From positions 1-64,000 of the forward strand of contig WION01000068.1 in NCBI GenBank assembly GCA_015039365.1: DNA of 64,000 nt, read 5' to 3'. This stretch comes from Amanita rubescens (Eukaryota > Basidiomycota > Agaricomycetes > Agaricales > Amanitaceae). The stretch's first letter is position 1. Each line of letters begins with the position of its first letter. A program made the translations under genes and the position numbers. The notes beneath the pieces were generated by a model. That model worked only from the letters and a program-made list of their open reading frames with translations. It was not told the DNA's origin and searched no databases. This document shows positions 24,091 to 33,180 of the stretch, one piece after another.

Positions 24091-26477
24091 ATGTCGGCCG
24101 TATCCGCAGGCGGTGGGAGCAGTGTCACGAAGCTGATAGCGCGCAAGCTGGACAAGCACGTCGAGGCGTTTGGCGAGCGGTAGGGATCAGCAGGGGTAAC
24201 CCCAGGGTTTTCAAGGCTCAACCCTTACCCTTACCCTCCAAAACCCTCACCCTTGAACAGGGGTGAGGGTTTTACCCCTTGATTACCCTGGGGTACACAA
24301 GGGGTTGCCCAAGGGTACAAGGGTACAAAAATACCCCAGGGTTTGACCCCAAGGGTTCATTGAATAGCTACTTTATCTTTGCTACAATCTATGTATAACA
24401 TATTAATTGCTAACCAGCATGAGTACAAGGGTACAAAAATACCCCAGGGTACGATCCCAAGGCTCAATGGCTATCTATTGTCTGTGCTACAATCTATAAC
24501 ATATTAATTGCTAACTAGTAATCCTTACCAACAATTCAGACAGGACTATAATCTATTTGCCATCCTTTGAGCTCTAACCTATTTCCACTGCCTGTCAACC
24601 TCAGAGCATCAGACATTGTTTAGCAGAGTCATCACAACCTGCCAACCCTTTCTCCAAGTCCATTCATATCATTCCCTTTATGTGCTGCACCACCTCCTTC
24701 CAATTGGAAGGCAACAGATGGTTATGATTTGCAACACTGTGTTACACTAGGTAATTCATTCAACAACACTGATGATATGGCACTAGACTGTCTAAAGGCA
24801 GCACTGAGATGCACATATCAATAAGCATGGTTACCTCTCACAACCCCCAATTGCCCAATCCCTCACAACTGAATGCAAGCACTTTGCAACTCTTGAATGC
24901 AGACAACTGTACTCAACAATTAATTATGGCAACCGTATCCACTGCCTTCCATCTCCCTGAGTCCAGTGGCACCTGCATTTCAGCTTTCTACATTATCTAT
25001 GTAGGTGACCCTACACCTGGAATGCAGACAACTGTACTCAACAATTAATTATGGCAGAGTCATCCACTGCCTTCCATCTCCCTGAGTCCACTGGCACCTG
25101 CATTTCAGGTTTCTACACCATCTATGTAGGTGACCCTACACTTGCATCCCCCCTTGCCATCACCATGGCAGTTGAGTACTAATGTATAAATTTTATGTAT
25201 ATTTTTATTGATATAACACTTGATATATATCATATACTCCCAGGGGTATGAAGGGTCAACAGCTATAGAGGGGGGTTTTTAGGGGTTGGCAAGCCTCAAC
25301 CCCTACCCCTACCCTCCACAAAACCCTTGGAAAACCCCCAGGGTTTGCCATACCCCTGCTGATCCCTAGCGAGCGGTTGCTGGATGTGCCAGAGGGGGAA
25401 GTAAACTTGAGCAATGAGGGGGATGTCCGGAAATGGCTAGAGCTGGCGAAGAACGACGTGGTGAGTAAGGGGTACGTTGTCGTTGGCGGAAACTAATCGT
25501 GTCCAGGAGAAGATCCGGACGTATAGCCGGGAGCTTGCAGATGCGGGGTCAACGACAAAGCTTATTTCAGTCATCACGGATGGCCTCGTCCAGTACGATA
25601 AGCTCGGCGTCGGTCTACGAGAACTTAGTACAATGGTGAACCTGGCAAGGTCCTCCTCCGGGGCGAGTTTGCGTCCAGAGGACTCTGCGAGCCATATCAG
25701 TTCCGGTTCGGTTGCGCGAAGTAGCGTCCTAGAAAGGTCGTCGCATGCGGGTGCGCCTGCTGGCCGTCAAACTGTCCCAGAAGTGCCAGTCGTCGATTTC
25801 AAAAGACCTGCGCCGAGGCCTCGTACTACACGCAGTAAGGTCGCTCCGGCTGTCGGTTCAGAGTTGATTTCCCTTCAACAGGTACGTTGGTGATGGACTA
25901 TGTCGCGGTCCCTCAGCTGATGCCCGAATCGCAGCGCTGCGAAACTTGCGTAAGGCTGAATAAGGCCTGTGTCTTCTCCGGTGACCATACGGCATGCGAT
26001 CTCTGTCGAGCGAAGAAGGTAAGGTGCGCCATGCCTGGTGCGGATGCTCCTGTCGTGCGATCCTCAAGCGTCGCGTCGTCGGCTGCTAAGAGCATTCCGT
26101 CGTCTTTGGCGCGAGGTGTAGGCGCACTTGGGGTATCGGGCTCGTCGGTGAAGACGCCGTCTCGGTCGGATAAACGGAAGATCGAGGTTGGGAGTAGTCC
26201 GGAGGAGCAACCTCCGCGTAGGCGTAGCAAGACGGATCTGAAGGAGGCCGGTGACGTGGAGACGGGTTCTGAAGGCGGCTCGGGAGCGGGTAAGACGAAG
26301 GCGGGCTATGAGGATCGTATCGGCAGGCTGGAGAGGAAGCTGACGAGATTCCAGGACCTTTACAAGCGGTCGGTGGAGGACCTGCAGGCAGACATGAAGG
26401 AGCTAAGGGAGGAGATGGCCGAGGAGGTTCCCCAGGCGAAGAGCAAGGGCAAGGGCAAGGGCAAGGGCAAGGCGTAG
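24091..26477 (+). pseudogene. Antisense spliced Zn2Cys6 protein gene inside the Ty3-type element
   Basis: Encoded opposite to gag-pol. Exons about 24091-24180, 25377-25460, 25507-25881 and 25935-26477 join in one frame for 363 aa. Introns 25461-25506 (46 nt, branch CTAAT) and 25882-25934 (53 nt) look like host introns. The first break, 24181-25368 plus duplicated bases, is a hAT-type insertion. The N-terminal half is mostly helical. A cluster CxxC-x6-C-x8-C-x2-C-x6-C (from CETCVRLNKAC to CDLCRAKKVRC) fits the fungal Zn2Cys6 DNA-binding domain. It is followed by a basic patch (PPRRRSK), a coiled coil (about IGRLERKLTRFQDLYKRSVE) and a Lys/Gly tail. Function unknown; nuclear DNA binding is inferred. 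It ends about 110 bp from the pol stop, tail-to-tail. Confidence 0.75.
24181..25368. mobile_element. Non-autonomous hAT-type element
   Basis: 1,188 bp. Both ends carry the 18-bp inverted repeat TAGGGATCAGCAGGGGTA, and an 8-bp duplication GCGAGCGG flanks it (24173-24180 and 25369-25376). The 8-bp duplication and TAGGG ends fit the hAT superfamily. There is no transposase ORF. The interior is rich in CCCT/CCCTAC strings near the ends and holds a 125-bp tandem duplication (from about 24895 and 25020). It interrupts exon 1 of the antisense Zn2Cys6 gene. Confidence 0.85.
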
Positions 26478-26587
26478 GATTCGGAGGACTCGGGTTCGGT
26501 GCTCGTCGCGGGCTCCTGTAATAAGAAGTGATTAAACGAATGTACCTGTACTTTGTAGCGAAAACTATATGCATATCCTCGGAGCAT

Positions 26588-29500
26588 TCAGAGTTCAGAC
26601 TCGGGTAGGTCATCGACCTCCGTTAGTGCCTCATCAATGAAACCATCACCATCGCCGTCAGCGAGGGAGGCTTCGTCGGGCGAGTCGTGTGTCATCGTAT
26701 AAAGCTCCTCATCGGATCTATTAAGTAATTGTGAAAGCCGCTCACCCGGTGCAATACTGCGTGATCGGTAAGGAATTAAACGTTTGGCTGCGTACCGTAA
26801 CTTAGAAAGGGTTCCATCGGTCTCGGCGAGAATATACGATCCTCCTTGGGTTTTCCGGATAACGACCATCGGTCCGAGGTACCGGGGTTTTGTTTTACGA
26901 TCGAGTTCCATATCGATCTTGTTATTACGGACGAGGACTAAATCTCCCTTCTTGAAGCGGAAGTTCTTGATCGTATGCTGGAAGCGCTGCTCAAGCTTGC
27001 GAACGGCGTTAAGCCGGGACTTGTAGACTTTGTCGCGGATGATTTTGAGATCGGCCGGACGTTTCTGTAGCTGTCGGGCACGGTGGGCGAGCAAGTCCTG
27101 TCTCGAGAGCTCAGATGTAATCGGCGGGCAAAGGTAAGTGGCTTCCGAGATGTCGAGGGGCAGCGTCGGCTCGGTTCCGTGGGCGATGAAGTATGGGCTG
27201 TAGCCGGTAGATGGGTGTATCGTAATGCGCTCGGCCCAGAATACGGATGGCGCGACTTGACTCCACTTCTCGGGTTTACCGTCGGCTGCTTTGATGAGAG
27301 ATTCTCGGACGTCAAAATGTCGGCGTTCGACGATGCCATTGGCCTGTGAGTTGTACGGGGATATTCGGATGTGGTTGATACCGTATCGGTGGCGGAGGAC
27401 TTCTAGAGCAGCTACATAGGGCGTTCCGTTGTCGGTGACAATGACTTCTATGGCTCCGTGGCGGCAGAGAATATCTTCGAATATGAACTTGGCGATAGCT
27501 GTTGCGTTTTCGGAGCGGAGCATTTTGTACTCGGGCCATGCGGAGAGAGAGCATCTTGCTTGCGTGATGTAGGTAAATCCGCCGGATGCTGGCATCTTCA
27601 TGGTGTCCATGTGTACGATTCGGAAGAGACCTCCGGGCTCTGGAACAGTCGGCGGAATGTGTAGGCGTTGGGCGTTTCGGATCTGGCAGTTATGACACGT
27701 CCGGACGTACCATTTAACGTCGTAGTCAAGGGAGGACCACCAGAAACGGTCTCGGATACGAGCGCGAGTCGCGAAGATGCCTTTGTGTCCGGTGTCATCG
27801 TGTGCTTCCTGTATGATCTGTAGTCGCTTGGAGTCGTTGAGGATGACGAGCTTGTGTCGGCGGTGATCGTCTCGGTACCAGAGCCGGTCGCCTTGAATAA
27901 AGAATCGCTTGGCCTTGTTGAGCCATTGTCGGAATCGATCGGCTGACATGTCGGGCGGCCGTTGCGGGTTTTTGAGGTAGGCTTCAATCCTGAGTATGTC
28001 GGCGTCTCGGGCTAGCTGTTTTTCGGATCGGGAGAATATGTCGGGGCCGTCAGTTCCGGTGGCATAGCATGCGGCGGTGAGGTGCGGCTTGAAAGTCCAG
28101 TTGGCGGCCTCGATACAGAATGCGTTAGCTTCGTCAATCCAGTCGTCCGGGTCGGAGTCGTCTGGAGGCTCGTCCTCTTCGGATGCTCGGCGCCTAGATA
28201 ATCCGTCGGCGGGAGTGTGCTTCTTTGCGGAGACGTGGCGAAGTTTGAAGTCGAAGAGGAGGATTCCTGCTATCCATCTGTTAATCGTGTTATTTGGCTG
28301 GATATCCGGGTTATTGATCATTCCTTTAATATACTTAGCGTCCACCTCGACTACAAGATTTTTGACGCCGATGATGAATATCCGGGTAGCTTTGAGCGCG
28401 CGGAAGAGTCCGTAAAGCTCGAGTTTGGCCTGGGAGTATCGTTGTTCTCGCTCGTTGAAGGTAATAGATCCATAGCGGTTCGGATAGCGCTTCTTGTCGG
28501 GACCGATCTGTGATAGCCAGTATCCGACAGCGTACCAGGATGAGTCGACGGCTAGGATAACCTCGAGAAGTGATTCGTAGTCGATGCCTCGGATGGCGTT
28601 GCAATTGATAGCGATGAGCTTGAGGTTCTCGAAGGCGGCGATATGGTGACCAATAAATTCGAACTCGACGCCCTTCCGTAGGAGTTCCGAGAGTGAGCGA
28701 GCGTGTTCGGCATAGTCTTTGACGTAGATGCGGATGGTGCCCATAGTTCCTAGAAAACCTCTAACTTCGGTGATAGATTCGGGGATAGGCCAGTTCCTGA
28801 TCTTTTCGATTCGTGAGTTGTCCGGAAGGCGTCCTTCGTAAGTGCATTTGTGTCCGACGACGATAGCTTCTGGAATACAGAAAAATGACTTCTTTCCGGA
28901 AAAGGTACTGCCGGCTTGTTTGACGCGTTGGATAACTCGGTTAATGTTCTGGATGTGTTCCCATACGAAGCGTCGGATGCCAGAATTTTCGGGGATGGTC
29001 TCGAAGGTTCCGTCGGGGAGCTCGTAGCGGGTTTTCGGTCCTTTACAGGGGCAGTCGTCGACGAAGGGTTTGGTGACATGCGGAATTTCATCTTGAAGGA
29101 TATAGGTGAGGTCGCCGTGCTGGATCTGCATCGAGTTGGTGTATCCCATCGGAATAGACATGAGGCGGAAGGTACCGAGAGGCGTTTGGAAGGTCGTAAG
29201 GTCTCGGGATTCGGTGGCAAGGCGGCGCTGGTCAAAACCGACGAATAGATCAAAGGTAGCGTAACATGAGTACCCACCAAATGACTCGGCGAGTAGTTCT
29301 ACGTTTGGCGGCTGTCCAGAGTCTTTGATAGTGACGGCGTTAAGCGGCTGTAGGTCGTGGACGATGCGCAATGATTTCCCGTCTTTCTTGTAAACGCAGA
29401 ACCAGCGGGACCGATAGGATGAGCTGGACGGCTCGTAGACTCCGGAAGCGATTTTGTCTTTGATGATGCGTACGATCTCGTTGTATTTGCCAGGCGGAAT

Positions 29501-30268
29501 CGGCATGTTCTTTAGCGTCCAGGGCACGTGTTCAATGGTCGGAATCACCACGGGGTCGAAGTAGTCGTCGGAGAACTTCCCTTTTTCTGCTTCGGTCCAT
29601 GCGAAGCCTTCTTCGTGTATGCGGATCAGATGGTGGATGAGCTTTTCTTCTTCAGCAGTTAAGAATCCAGTGGGGTTGATATTTTGTGCCTGCATTCGTT
29701 CTTCGGTGTATCGGGTTCCTGGGGTAAAGTCCGGTGGCTGTGTCGGAAGGGTAGGGAGATCGGCGAGGGGATCGGATGGTATGCGGCGGATAATTCGGAA
29801 TTTCTCGGGTAGCGTGGTAGCGACTGGCTTAATTCGGTTGGCGACTTTCTTATATGCTAGTGTTTCGGCGGCGGGGACAAAATTAAATTCGAGCTCTGTA
29901 GTACTGATATGTCCGTTGTAAGGTAAGAGTATATTACCGATCATTCTGGGCGCGGTCAACATGTCCAAGAAATGCTCCTCCGACAAGTGGTATGGGTTGT
30001 CTCCCTTTCCAACTGTGTAAACGGTCGGCGCGTCGGTAGTTTCGGGCGTTGGCGTAGTGGCATCGGGGTCAGCGGGATTAGCGATCGTCGGTTGATTAAA
30101 GATGGTTGTGGGTGTGATATCGTGTATGTGCGGCGTAGATGTATGTACGTTTGGCAGTTCTTCATTATTGACATGTTTGGTGGGCGACTGCGGATTCCGA
30201 GCGTCTCGTCTCCGTGTGGGCGATTCATCGACAATTAAAAACCTGTTTTGACGGTATGTGCTCCGCAT
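26588..30268 (-). CDS. Ty3-type Pol: reverse transcriptase, RNase H, integrase
   Basis: 1,226 aa from an ATG at 30268. RT motifs: RIVHDLQPLNAVT, FDLFVGFDQRRL, QTPLGTFRLMSIPMGY and the catalytic FVDD. RNase H: AVDSSWYAVGYWL, then YSQAKLELYGLF, HTPADGLSRR. Integrase: HHCC finger (HDDTGHKG...CHNCQ) and the D-D-E residues in HMDTMK, VTDNGTPY and NGIVERRH. A GPY/F-type module (PRYLGPMVVIRKTQGGSY) lies near the C terminus. There is no chromodomain. It overlaps the upstream protease frame by 34 bp in a different frame, so expression probably needs a ribosomal frameshift or internal start. The ORF is intact. Confidence 0.95.
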   Translation of the reverse strand: MRSTYRQNRFLIVDESPTRRRDARNPQSPTKHVNNEELPNVHTSTPHIHDITPTTIFNQPTIANPADPDATTPTPETTDAPTVYTVGKGDNPYHLSEEHFLDMLTAPRMIGNILLPYNGHISTTELEFNFVPAAETLAYKKVANRIKPVATTLPEKFRIIRRIPSDPLADLPTLPTQPPDFTPGTRYTEERMQAQNINPTGFLTAEEEKLIHHLIRIHEEGFAWTEAEKGKFSDDYFDPVVIPTIEHVPWTLKNMPIPPGKYNEIVRIIKDKIASGVYEPSSSSYRSRWFCVYKKDGKSLRIVHDLQPLNAVTIKDSGQPPNVELLAESFGGYSCYATFDLFVGFDQRRLATESRDLTTFQTPLGTFRLMSIPMGYTNSMQIQHGDLTYILQDEIPHVTKPFVDDCPCKGPKTRYELPDGTFETIPENSGIRRFVWEHIQNINRVIQRVKQAGSTFSGKKSFFCIPEAIVVGHKCTYEGRLPDNSRIEKIRNWPIPESITEVRGFLGTMGTIRIYVKDYAEHARSLSELLRKGVEFEFIGHHIAAFENLKLIAINCNAIRGIDYESLLEVILAVDSSWYAVGYWLSQIGPDKKRYPNRYGSITFNEREQRYSQAKLELYGLFRALKATRIFIIGVKNLVVEVDAKYIKGMINNPDIQPNNTINRWIAGILLFDFKLRHVSAKKHTPADGLSRRRASEEDEPPDDSDPDDWIDEANAFCIEAANWTFKPHLTAACYATGTDGPDIFSRSEKQLARDADILRIEAYLKNPQRPPDMSADRFRQWLNKAKRFFIQGDRLWYRDDHRRHKLVILNDSKRLQIIQEAHDDTGHKGIFATRARIRDRFWWSSLDYDVKWYVRTCHNCQIRNAQRLHIPPTVPEPGGLFRIVHMDTMKMPASGGFTYITQARCSLSAWPEYKMLRSENATAIAKFIFEDILCRHGAIEVIVTDNGTPYVAALEVLRHRYGINHIRISPYNSQANGIVERRHFDVRESLIKAADGKPEKWSQVAPSVFWAERITIHPSTGYSPYFIAHGTEPTLPLDISEATYLCPPITSELSRQDLLAHRARQLQKRPADLKIIRDKVYKSRLNAVRKLEQRFQHTIKNFRFKKGDLVLVRNNKIDMELDRKTKPRYLGPMVVIRKTQGGSYILAETDGTLSKLRYAAKRLIPYRSRSIAPGERLSQLLNRSDEELYTMTHDSPDEASLADGDGDGFIDEALTEVDDLPESEL

Positions 30269-31161
30269 GTGCTGCGGGACGATCTCGGGCGTGTGACAAG
30301 GACGGCGGAGGTTTTAGATTCGGGGCAGGTGATTGTGATGTCCTGGTTGCCATTGGGGTAGTCGCGGGTGACGGCGGAGAGCAGGGTGAAGAATGGGCGG
30401 CCAAGTAAAACTTCGTAAGGTGCGTCTTCCACGATGTATGCCTGGACTTGGACCGGTAATCCGCCGATAGTCAGGGTGAGGTTTTCGGTGATGCCAAGGG
30501 TCCAGTTCGATGTGCCGTTAGCGGTTTCCATCATGATGCGTCTAGAAGCGGAGTAGCCGGAGCCTGTGCGTTCCCATTTGTCCTTTCTGATGACGATAAT
30601 CTGAGAGCCGTTGTCGACAACGCATTCGCATTTGACGGATCCGCTGAAAGTGCCGTCTACGACTCGGAGGGTCTCGATAGGCTTAGTAGTGGCCATGAGG
30701 ACATCGATCGGATCGTCTTCCGGGGGCTCGGTTTCAGTGGCGGAGACCTCATTGCTAGATGCGGATTCAACGTGTTTGGCGGTAACCAATTGACGTAAGT
30801 CTTTTTGGACGGCCGGGGATATTGCAATGAGGTCCTTAGCGGCTAGGGTCACGGGTAGGCTGAGAAGATGGTCTATGATTCGCTGGGCGGCGGTTGTGTC
30901 ATCGATCGGCGAGCGGAACTTGAAAGCGGGTGTATCTTTTTCTTTTCCTTTGGACGTGGAAGCGACGGGCGGTGTCGTGGGCTGTGGCGGAGCGGGGGTC
31001 TGCTTGGATCGGGGCATAGCGGTAGAGTTTTTCTTTTGTTCGGCTGCAAATGTTTCGGCGTGGTCGGAGATCTCCAGTAGGTTAGCGGAGGCTACGCGTG
31101 GCTGCGGCGTGTTCGGCTGTGGATTGTCCTGAAGCCATTTATCAACACGTTCTTTGAACCA
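30235..31161 (-). CDS. Ty3-type aspartic protease region
   Basis: Open in the same frame as gag and separated from it by a single TGA (31164-31162). The first ATG is at 31017 but the frame is open from the gag stop. The central active-site segment reads CVVDNGSQIIVI, with DNG in place of the usual DTG/DSG, followed by VLLGRPFF, the conserved second half of retroviral-type proteases. The C terminus overlaps the pol start by 34 bp. It processes Gag and Pol in this class of element; cleavage sites are not visible by eye. Confidence 0.8.
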   Translation of the reverse strand, partial: WFKERVDKWLQDNPQPNTPQPRVASANLLEISDHAETFAAEQKKNSTAMPRSKQTPAPPQPTTPPVASTSKGKEKDTPAFKFRSPIDDTTAAQRIIDHLLSLPVTLAAKDLIAISPAVQKDLRQLVTAKHVESASSNEVSATETEPPEDDPIDVLMATTKPIETLRVVDGTFSGSVKCECVVDNGSQIIVIRKDKWERTGSGYSASRRIMMETANGTSNWTLGITENLTLTIGGLPVQVQAYIVEDAPYEVLLGRPFFTLLSAVTRDYPNGNQDITITCPESKTSAVLVTRPRSSRSTCGAHTVKTGF

Positions 31162-32028
31162 TCATCCGTGCATTCGGTATTTATCCATATTCGGTTCCTC
31201 ACCATTCAGGAGCTGTATGCGGCCATCAACTAGCCTGATCTTGCCTTGTCTGACGTATTCGTCCCTGACTCGGCACCAAGGAGTTCGGTGCTCTGAATCT
31301 CCACAGAAAACGCATCCGTTGAAGAGTCGTTGGGCGAAAGTTTCTGCTGCCTGTGCGGTCGGAGCGGCGGTTGGATAGGAAGGGGCGACTGGCGCAGGCG
31401 CGGGTGCAGGCGTGGGAGGCGTGGTAGCTGCAAGGAGTGCTATCGCAGGTCTGGAGCTGATAACGAATTGTGCGGCGCTGTTCATTTCCTTTAGATCGTA
31501 GCCGTCGTCGGGTCTGACGTCCGGGCACTTGATCGTGAGCCGAGTGGTAATATCGGGTCTGATGTCGGAAGCGAACGCTGACATGTACATAATGCTTGCC
31601 TCGCGGCCGGTCATGCGGTGTTTGGTTATGAGGTACTGAGCAGTGCCGGAGAACTCCCTGTGGTATTCGGCTAGAGTAGTCTCGGAGGTAATGGTCTGGG
31701 ATGAGTAGCGATCGGTGATGGTACGCAATGCTGCAATGGTGTGGCGTCGATCGGGCTGTGCCTCGGGGTAGATCTCGCGGATCGCTTTCTTAAAGTCGTC
31801 CCAAGCTTTTGGTTCCGCTAGCGCGTCCCTGGTGGCTGTCCAAGTTTCGGAGGATTTCTCGTCTGTGTAATAGATCGCCCATTTAACAAGCTCGGCGTCT
31901 CCGGAGCGTTCTCGATCTTCGCAAGTCATCTCGATGTCCTCGAGGTAGCGTTCAAGACCGCTTGCGGCACCCTGAAAACGGGGCGCCTCTTTGCTAGTCC
32001 GGATAGGCATACGGGTCGGGGTAGCCAT
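31162..32028 (-). CDS. Ty3-type Gag
   Basis: The first ATG in frame is at 32028 (MATPTRMPIRTSKEAPRFQG), which resembles starts of Agaricomycete gag proteins. The frame is open upstream through a Pro/Ser-rich stretch with a repeated PRPAS unit, so a non-ATG or longer form is possible. The capsid-like core includes RYLEDIEMTCEDRER, WAIYYTDEKSSETW and FKKAIREIYPEAQ. A single zinc knuckle-like segment lies near the end (CVFCGDSEHRTPWC, a C-x2-C-x4-H-x4-C knuckle). It ends in TGA immediately followed by in-frame protease sequence. Confidence 0.82.
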   Translation of the reverse strand: MATPTRMPIRTSKEAPRFQGAASGLERYLEDIEMTCEDRERSGDAELVKWAIYYTDEKSSETWTATRDALAEPKAWDDFKKAIREIYPEAQPDRRHTIAALRTITDRYSSQTITSETTLAEYHREFSGTAQYLITKHRMTGREASIMYMSAFASDIRPDITTRLTIKCPDVRPDDGYDLKEMNSAAQFVISSRPAIALLAATTPPTPAPAPAPVAPSYPTAAPTAQAAETFAQRLFNGCVFCGDSEHRTPWCRVRDEYVRQGKIRLVDGRIQLLNGEEPNMDKYRMHG

Positions 32029-32668
32029 GTTGCTTTTGGTAGGAGGAGGTGAGGGAGAACGAGATGGTGTAGGCGGAGGCGGTGTAGGGGTAGGCGAGGT
32101 AGGACGGGATGCAGGACGAGGTGAGGCAGGACGAGGTGAGGCAGGACGCGGTGAGGCAGGACGGGTTGGCTCAGGGGTAAGCGGATCAGGTATCGGTGTC
32201 AAGGGCGAGAGCGGTGGCAAGTTCGGAAATAGACTAAAAGCAGTGGGCACGTGCTGTGAATGAGCCGGTTGAAGCGATTTCGGAGTCGAGGTGCCAAGGA
32301 GTGAAGGAGACTGCGGTGCAAGGAGTGCGGATAGGTCTAGAAACGAGGAAAGGTCGGCAGGTGTTGGATCTCTGATCGGTAGGGGAAATGTTCCCGGAAG
32401 GTGCAAGTCTTCGTCGGCTGAACTAGTAGAGAGATCGGATGACGGAGGATCTGTCGGTGGTTCGGGCTGAGGCTGTTTAGGAGCAGGGGGTGGAGGCTGA
32501 GGAGTAGTCGGCTTCCGAGAAGACCAAGGAACGTGTGGTCGGCTGGATGGTCCTGGCTGAGGTTCGGCGGGCCTAGCTCGGCGTGGACCTAACTGAGATG
32601 GAAACTTTTCCGATGCCTTCTGCGCTGCAGGACGGTGAGGACGAATGGCTGGGGCACAGACCTAAGAG

Positions 32669-32687
32669 CCCCTCGCGGTGGGCTCCA
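32669..32687 (-). other. tRNA primer-binding site of Ty3-type element
   Basis: Minus strand TGGAGCCCACCGCGAGGG, two bases after the 5' LTR. Begins TGG, complementary to the CCA end of a tRNA. The same segment is kept beside the LTR at 54491. Confidence 0.65.
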
Positions 32688-32689
32688 GT

Positions 32690-33176
32690 TGAAACAATAA
32701 AGAGAAGGCCGACGTGGAACAGTGTTCGGCCAAAGGGGCTACGGAGGTCTGACCGATGTGCTTAAGTGCGATAGAGTGCCGAGAGCGAAGGAGAAGGAAC
32801 GGAACGGTGACCGAGTCACCGAGCGAGAAGGAGAATGGAAATCGGACGCAAGGGAACGAGAAAGAGAGCGGAAGTGAGACCGGCTGTATATTCGATGTCC
32901 AACTACTACAGACAATGCCGTATATATACTACGAGGACATGAGGCTTACCTGCGACGAGCCTTCCTCCGAGTCCGTTGGTCCGTGCGCGTCTAGGTGCCC
33001 CATTGCGTTCGAATATCGCTCAAGTTGCGGGAATGGCCCTGTCGGAATGTGGCCGAAGGTCGTTGGTGCGAAGGTTTGACTTCGGAAGCTTCCGTGATGC
33101 GTGATGTGATGCCGAGAATCGAAATGCGGTGCGCTTCAGTGTTCGGTTCCAACGTAGCCGGAACCGGCTCGTTACA
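32690..33176 (-). repeat. 5' LTR of Ty3-type element
   Basis: 487 bp, near-identical to 23494-23980; a handful of single-base differences noticed. Followed on the right by TCGG, the target duplication. Confidence 0.92.
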
Positions 33177-33180
33177 TCGG

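Larger units (their letters stand above)
23494..33176 (-). mobile_element. Complete Ty3-type LTR retrotransposon with antisense accessory gene
   Basis: 9,683 bp with 487-bp LTRs and a TCGG target duplication (23490-23493 and 33177-33180). On the minus strand: LTR (33176-32690), a primer-binding site starting TGGAGCCCACC, gag, protease, RT-RNase H-integrase, purine tract AAAAGACCCCGGGAGG (23996-23981) and LTR (23980-23494). A spliced gene lies on the opposite strand between pol and the 3' LTR. It sits inside the long ORF of the hairpin-rich element. The near-identical LTRs suggest recent insertion. Confidence 0.92.

Noticed and set aside
24181..24330. Telomere-like repeats (CCCTTACCC strings)
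   Set aside because: They are irregular, lie within the hAT-type element's ends and are not TTAGGG arrays.
31991..32263. Gly/Glu-rich plus-strand frame opposite gag
   Set aside because: Antisense of the PRPAS repeats of Gag, with no start context or neighbouring exons.
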